From Sweltsa coloradensis (taxonomy: Eukaryota; Arthropoda; Insecta; Plecoptera; Chloroperlidae), in assembly GCA_024449915.1 (NCBI GenBank), contig JAMZAV010001046.1, forward strand, positions 496,001-560,000: a stretch of 64,000 nucleotides of DNA, read 5' to 3'. Positions within the stretch are counted from its first letter, which is position 1. Each line of letters begins with the position of its first letter. Both the position numbers and the translations under genes were made by a program. The notes under the pieces were generated by a model. That model was not told the DNA's origin and searched no databases. It was given only the letters and a program-made list of their open reading frames with translations. Shown in pieces: positions 59,973 to 64,000 of the stretch.

Positions 59973-60483
59973 CTTCAACTACTGTGGAAAATATTTCTTC
60001 ATTTGGATCCTGGTAATAATTTGAACCCAACAGTTGGTTATCTAGCTTTGGCATTAGGGCTACAGGCTCCATTCTTTTAGGTAATGCTCTCTCACTACCA
60101 ATCATAGGTTTACTAGGTAATGATAATGAATTGTCTGTGAATTCAGATTTCCCTTTAGGTATCAATGATATTTCATTTACATTAGTACATGTATTTGATC
60201 CTGAGTGAGGCAAATTTGGGCAACTTGGTATGTCAACACATTGTACTGATGTATTTTTCTTGGCATTGGAAACATTAGGCCTACTACGTTTATCACAAAC
60301 CAATTGGTCTTGTTGATGTGGTGTAGGCATTGGTTTAGATTCTTTGTCAAAATGTTTAGTTATTTTTATTTCATGTTTGTTCTTTCTTGCAATAAAATTC
60401 AACCACGCTTCATCCTCTAACATCTTTTTTGTATCGTACTTAACTTCTCTTGTAATGGCATTTAGTCTTTCTTCAGATATGAA
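59973..60483 (-). CDS. Moonraker-like gene, exon a, intact copy (170 codons)
   Basis: Minus strand. The acceptor CTTCCTTTTAG precedes TTCATATCTGAAG and the donor GTGAGT follows GAAG; phase 0 in, phase 1 out. It encodes FISEERLNAITREVKYDTKK, MLEDEAWLNFIARKNKHEI, a polar linker with Cys and Pro, NEISLIPKGKS, and ends DPNEEIFSTVVE. The IS.ERL.A.....R..K start resembles an N-terminal helix I recall in vertebrate moonraker (KIAA0753/OFIP). Its donor phase fits exon b at 45856. The frame is open throughout, unlike the left copy at 50848-51352. The true 5' exons lie beyond the window. Confidence 0.78.
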
Positions 60484-60601
60484 CTAAAAGGAAGATTGGA
60501 AATTAGCAAACTTTGGTGTAGCTCTGTGGGCCTGAGCAGGAGCAGCAATATAGTGCCTACAGTAGAGAGTTTGAGGAATCGATCCCAGCAGGATTAAATG
60601 G

Positions 60602-61200
60602 GAGTAGCCTAACTATGATGGGGAGATAAGAGCAATAAGCAAAGTGTTGGAGATGGTTGAACACTTTGAGAAAGGAAGGTGGTGACACTAAAAGACTCAA
60701 GAGCATCTATCCAGGCTATAGTGAGTAAAGAAGAAGTAGAAGCGGAAATAATAAACTGCAAGATAAAAATCCTGAGGTTGATAAACGCTGGTAGCACTGT
60801 AACACTACAGTGGATACCGGCACACTGCGGCATAAACGGAAACGAGAAAGCTGATTGCCTTGCTAAAAGGGGAAGTAAAACTAAGCAATTCATAAAAAAC
60901 ATTTCATACAAATCAGCTAAGGCACATCTGAAATCAGTCAGCAACTCGGAAGTAAAGAGAGCATGGAAGGAGAAAGGCAAGAATAAAGTGTGGAGTGAGC
61001 TGGTTAATAACTTAATGCAAGGAAAAGAAGAAATTATAAGACAAACCATTATAGAAGAAGAGCTACCACAGCACAGTTCAGACTAGAAACCGGCCATGAC
61101 TTGAATGATTTCCTAGCAAAGCACCTAGGCCCCACATAGAATATAGTCCGGGGTCTATCCAAGTTGGCCTAGAGGGCAAATTGTAACAGAAGCAAATTTG
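60602..61200 (+). pseudogene. LINE RNase H domain fragment, right copy
   Basis: A plus frame at 60679-61086 shows LKDSRASIQAI, VTLQWIPAHCGINGNEKADC and LAKRGS, i.e. the RNase HI core with the D.S, WIPAHCG and N..AD motifs found at the C-terminal end of LINE ORF2 proteins of the I/Jockey side. YDGEIRAISKVLEM precedes it at about 60616 in another frame. A TGHDLNDF-like trace follows near 61095. The RT is absent, so it is a 5'-truncated or recombined remnant. Confidence 0.8.
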
Positions 61201-63827
61201 GTATCATTGGATTCAGGGAAAATAAATTAAATAACACATAAAGAATCCCCTAAAATCCAAATAGATTGGGTGGGTCTAATTATACCCTAAATGAAAATGT
61301 AATAAAATTGAATTTTAAAAAGTTGTATTTTTGAAACTTGGTACCCATGGTATATCTAATCAAAGCTTATTATTTCAAATAAAAAATATTTCAATTGCAG
61401 AGGTCAATGAAAGTCAAATTTTGTAATTTTTCAATATAATTAAGGTGAACATTTTTCTATTAGCACAATAATGTTTAATGATTGTCACATTGTTGTTAAT
61501 ATTTAGTAAATAGGTCACACATGATAAGTCAATCATGGCAGACAAAAGTTATTATATTACAATCTGTAGGACCATGAACCTGCGAGTATATGTAGTCAAA
61601 AATCTGATTACTTTCATTTAGGCGCACAAAAATCATGTTACGTAATAATGTGATTCAACGATAGGGGTTTCTCAAGTACTAGCCTACGTATCGAGACTAT
61701 ATTTTGGTACGTACCTGGATCAAAACCCACTCACTGAAGGTTTTTCTCAAATAAATAAATAAAATATATTCGACAAAATCTTAGACTAAGCCCCATAAAA
61801 TAGCCCTTGGATTTGTTATTTCAACTCAATTCATACCCTATAAGTAGAAGACATTGAGGTTGTCTACAGGAAGATTTTATTTCACAAAACCTATTACGTA
61901 GGTGCCCGCTATAGGGCGCTGTACACTCAGGTAGGCTACCTCATAAAAAAGCCATAATTTTTGTGTTTTCAAGGTGTTTCCCAGCCGCCATGAAACATGA
62001 AATGAACTTTGAATAGGCTACGTACGTCATAATCAGAGCTATTTACGTACCTGACAATCCATGCCAATTTTGGTTTAGGGTGCGATCGTGCGAACATTCC
62101 TTCCGAGTTAAAACCACTGGCCTTAAATTAACATGCAGTGCCAGTAGCACATTTGCACACCGGCACAGTTGGCTCCGGCCGGGACAAATAATTCCTCAAT
62201 AGCCTACATGTAGGCCTCTTATGTAAATAAAACTAAAAATATCTCTAGAGGCCCAAAAAAATCCCACAGCACCGTAAAGCGACTAAGATGTAAATAGCTT
62301 ACTTCTCTGTGTAGCCTATTGCTAAAAGAATCCAAACTCCACTCGATAAGCATTTGAAAGGCCACGCATCGCGATTGACGACTGGCTGGGGGAGCGGGAA
62401 TGTGAAACTTGGAGGTGCGCCGAGTAGTATCTTTCTTTTTCTATTTTCACAGAAGTTTTGCTCATGTGTGTGGCCTGTTGGAGTGTTGGTCTTGTGATTA
62501 GCATCTCTGCTTCTAATACATAAGGTCCAGGGTTTGATTCCTGCTATTAGAAGAAGTTTTTAAACTTCTGATTTGGACTTAAATCCATCAGTTAGTTCTT
62601 GGGTTAGGAATGTGTAAACTGTGACTTTGGAGCCGTCCTAGCAACGAGGCACATAATAAATTCAAAGTTGTTCTGAATCGGCCTTGTTGATTCTGGCGTT
62701 TATCCGCAGGTATTCGCACTGTCCATACCACTGATTGCTATATTTCCTATTAAAAAAATATATATTTGGTTGGTTATCGCTCACTCGTCGATTGCGTCGG
62801 GGCCTACAGGGTTGGCTTGGTCGCTTTGGTTTAATATCCCCCACTGAAAATCAGTTGTAGTAACTGAGTGGGTAGACTCTTAATACAAATTTATTTATTT
62901 ATGCGCCGGTGCTTCCAAGATAAATATGCTATTTGCACGGACATGAAAAAACACCAAACTCAAACCTAACATAGACCTAACCTAAAGTAGAATTGATATA
63001 TTATTGAAAAAATAAAACAAAAACACCCTACAAAACCTTTAAAGTCGATCGATGATAACTGCGCATGTAATAGATATCCTTCAGATTCCAGGTACTGTAA
63101 GATGAGATTGAGCTTGTGAGTATAGCAAAAAACTTTTTGGGCCTAACGGTACTAGTTTTTTATCTATTGCGTTTTGAAATGCGCTGGAATTCCCTATCTA
63201 ATGCATTGTAGCTGAACAAAAACCTACACTTTCAATCGCATATCGTTGGGTAACATCGTGACCTGTTAATGAATATTAACAAATTTACGTGCTAAATGTA
63301 GATAATTTCACGACGAACAATATTTGCTTTTGAAAATGTGGTCAAACGGGGTTCGTTTTCGAGATATTTGAGATGTTTGGTCCAACTTCAACTCGTACAG
63401 CCGAGCGATTACAAGAATTACGGCAACAGCGCCGTGACGTCGCACGCTGTAGTCGGCTGTCGATGACGAGAGACAGGGGTGGGTGTGGCCTACACCTACA
63501 ACTACAATGCCTATTCTGCTCGCGGCTCAGCATTCATATCACTATTAAGTTATCTGCTGCTCTAATTTGTAAACCAAATAGATTAGGCGGTAGACTAGTA
63601 GACAATTATGTGAACGTACTTATTGTTCATTTATTTATATTTATATTTTATTTGTTTATATTATTTATTTATTCCATTTCATCTATAAATCTACGAGCGT
63701 GCACGGGAGATTGCAAGACATGCTTGGGGCCTTGGTACATTTGCTAAATTAGGCCTAGATGAGACCACTTTCAAATCCACCTGTTCTTACCAAGAGATTA
63801 CTAACAGAGGCTGTGGCAAATATACAT

Positions 63828-64000
63828 CCAACCAAATACAAAAATTTGTAAAAAAAAACGGCAGCCAAGCTCTCCTTCAAAAGTCTTCGGCTGTGAATGC
63901 TGTGAGATATAGAAGTTGAGCCAAGCTTTTTATTCTTTCTCCCTAGTTTCGCTTTTAAAATAAGTAAGATCATTTCGCCTGTTGACGAGCGCCAAGCCAA
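63828..64000. repeat. Left arm of the hairpin element, second copy, cut by window end
   Basis: Repeats 54692-54864. The other arm should follow just beyond the window if unit 2 is complete. Confidence 0.85.

Larger units (their letters stand above)
58211..64000. repeat. Direct duplication, unit 2, cut by window end
   Basis: Copy of 49081 to about 54870. It has fewer frame-breaking gaps than unit 1 in the two coding stretches that can be compared (exon a and the RNase H fragment). Confidence 0.92.

Overview
The window is animal nuclear DNA, not microbial. It has no operons or dense ORFs. It does contain spliced exons, LINE, SINE, Ty3-type and DNA-transposon remnants, long AT-rich introns and microsatellites. 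The repeat set (tRNA-headed SINEs, RTE-like LINEs with ATG-repeat tails, a Ty3 element with 2 kb LTRs, hAT- and piggyBac-like elements) and the frequent palindromic octamer TAGGCCTA suggest an arthropod, perhaps an insect. That is inference only. Frameshifting one-base indels and swollen homopolymers occur widely, so the sequence looks like poorly polished long-read assembly. Broken frames should be read with that in mind.

Region by region. 1-7440 is very AT-rich with inflated homopolymers, no credible gene, and a ~135-bp minisatellite at about 6555-7240. 7440-20850 is a nest: an RTE-like LINE on the minus strand (7440-8023 and 20001-20850) is split by a complete Ty3-type LTR retrotransposon (8024-19995; LTRs of ~2.05 kb, protease-RT-RNase H-integrase). 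Outside the insert the LINE frame is continuous. 20880-28600 holds a hAT end, a Jockey/CR1-like LINE remnant interrupted by a tRNA-like perfect palindrome and a ~369-bp SINE, a second copy of that SINE, palindromic elements, minisatellite-bearing elements and a (TTA)n array. 28590-33083 holds two more RTE-like LINEs, one with a TTAA-flanked MITE, plus a tRNA-derived SINE. 33278-38700 holds several TIR elements, another SINE and two adjacent copies of a minisatellite transposon family ('CTAGGAA family').

One host gene can be supported. On the minus strand, exons at 59973-60483 (second copy 50848-51352), 45856-45962, 43054-43314, 36568-36930 and 30732-30920 have splice sites and compatible phases. 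They encode a protein resembling moonraker (KIAA0753/OFIP, a centriolar satellite protein). The gene spans at least 30 kb and its introns carry most of the repeats.

Two large rearrangements shape the right half. An inverted duplication (39193-40866 against 47385-48872) flanks two of the exons. A direct duplication with ~9.13 kb period (49081 onward against 58211 to the window end) duplicates the first visible moonraker exon. Its junction lies inside a CTAGGAA-family repeat, as expected for unequal exchange between two such repeats, although an assembly haplotype duplication could look the same.
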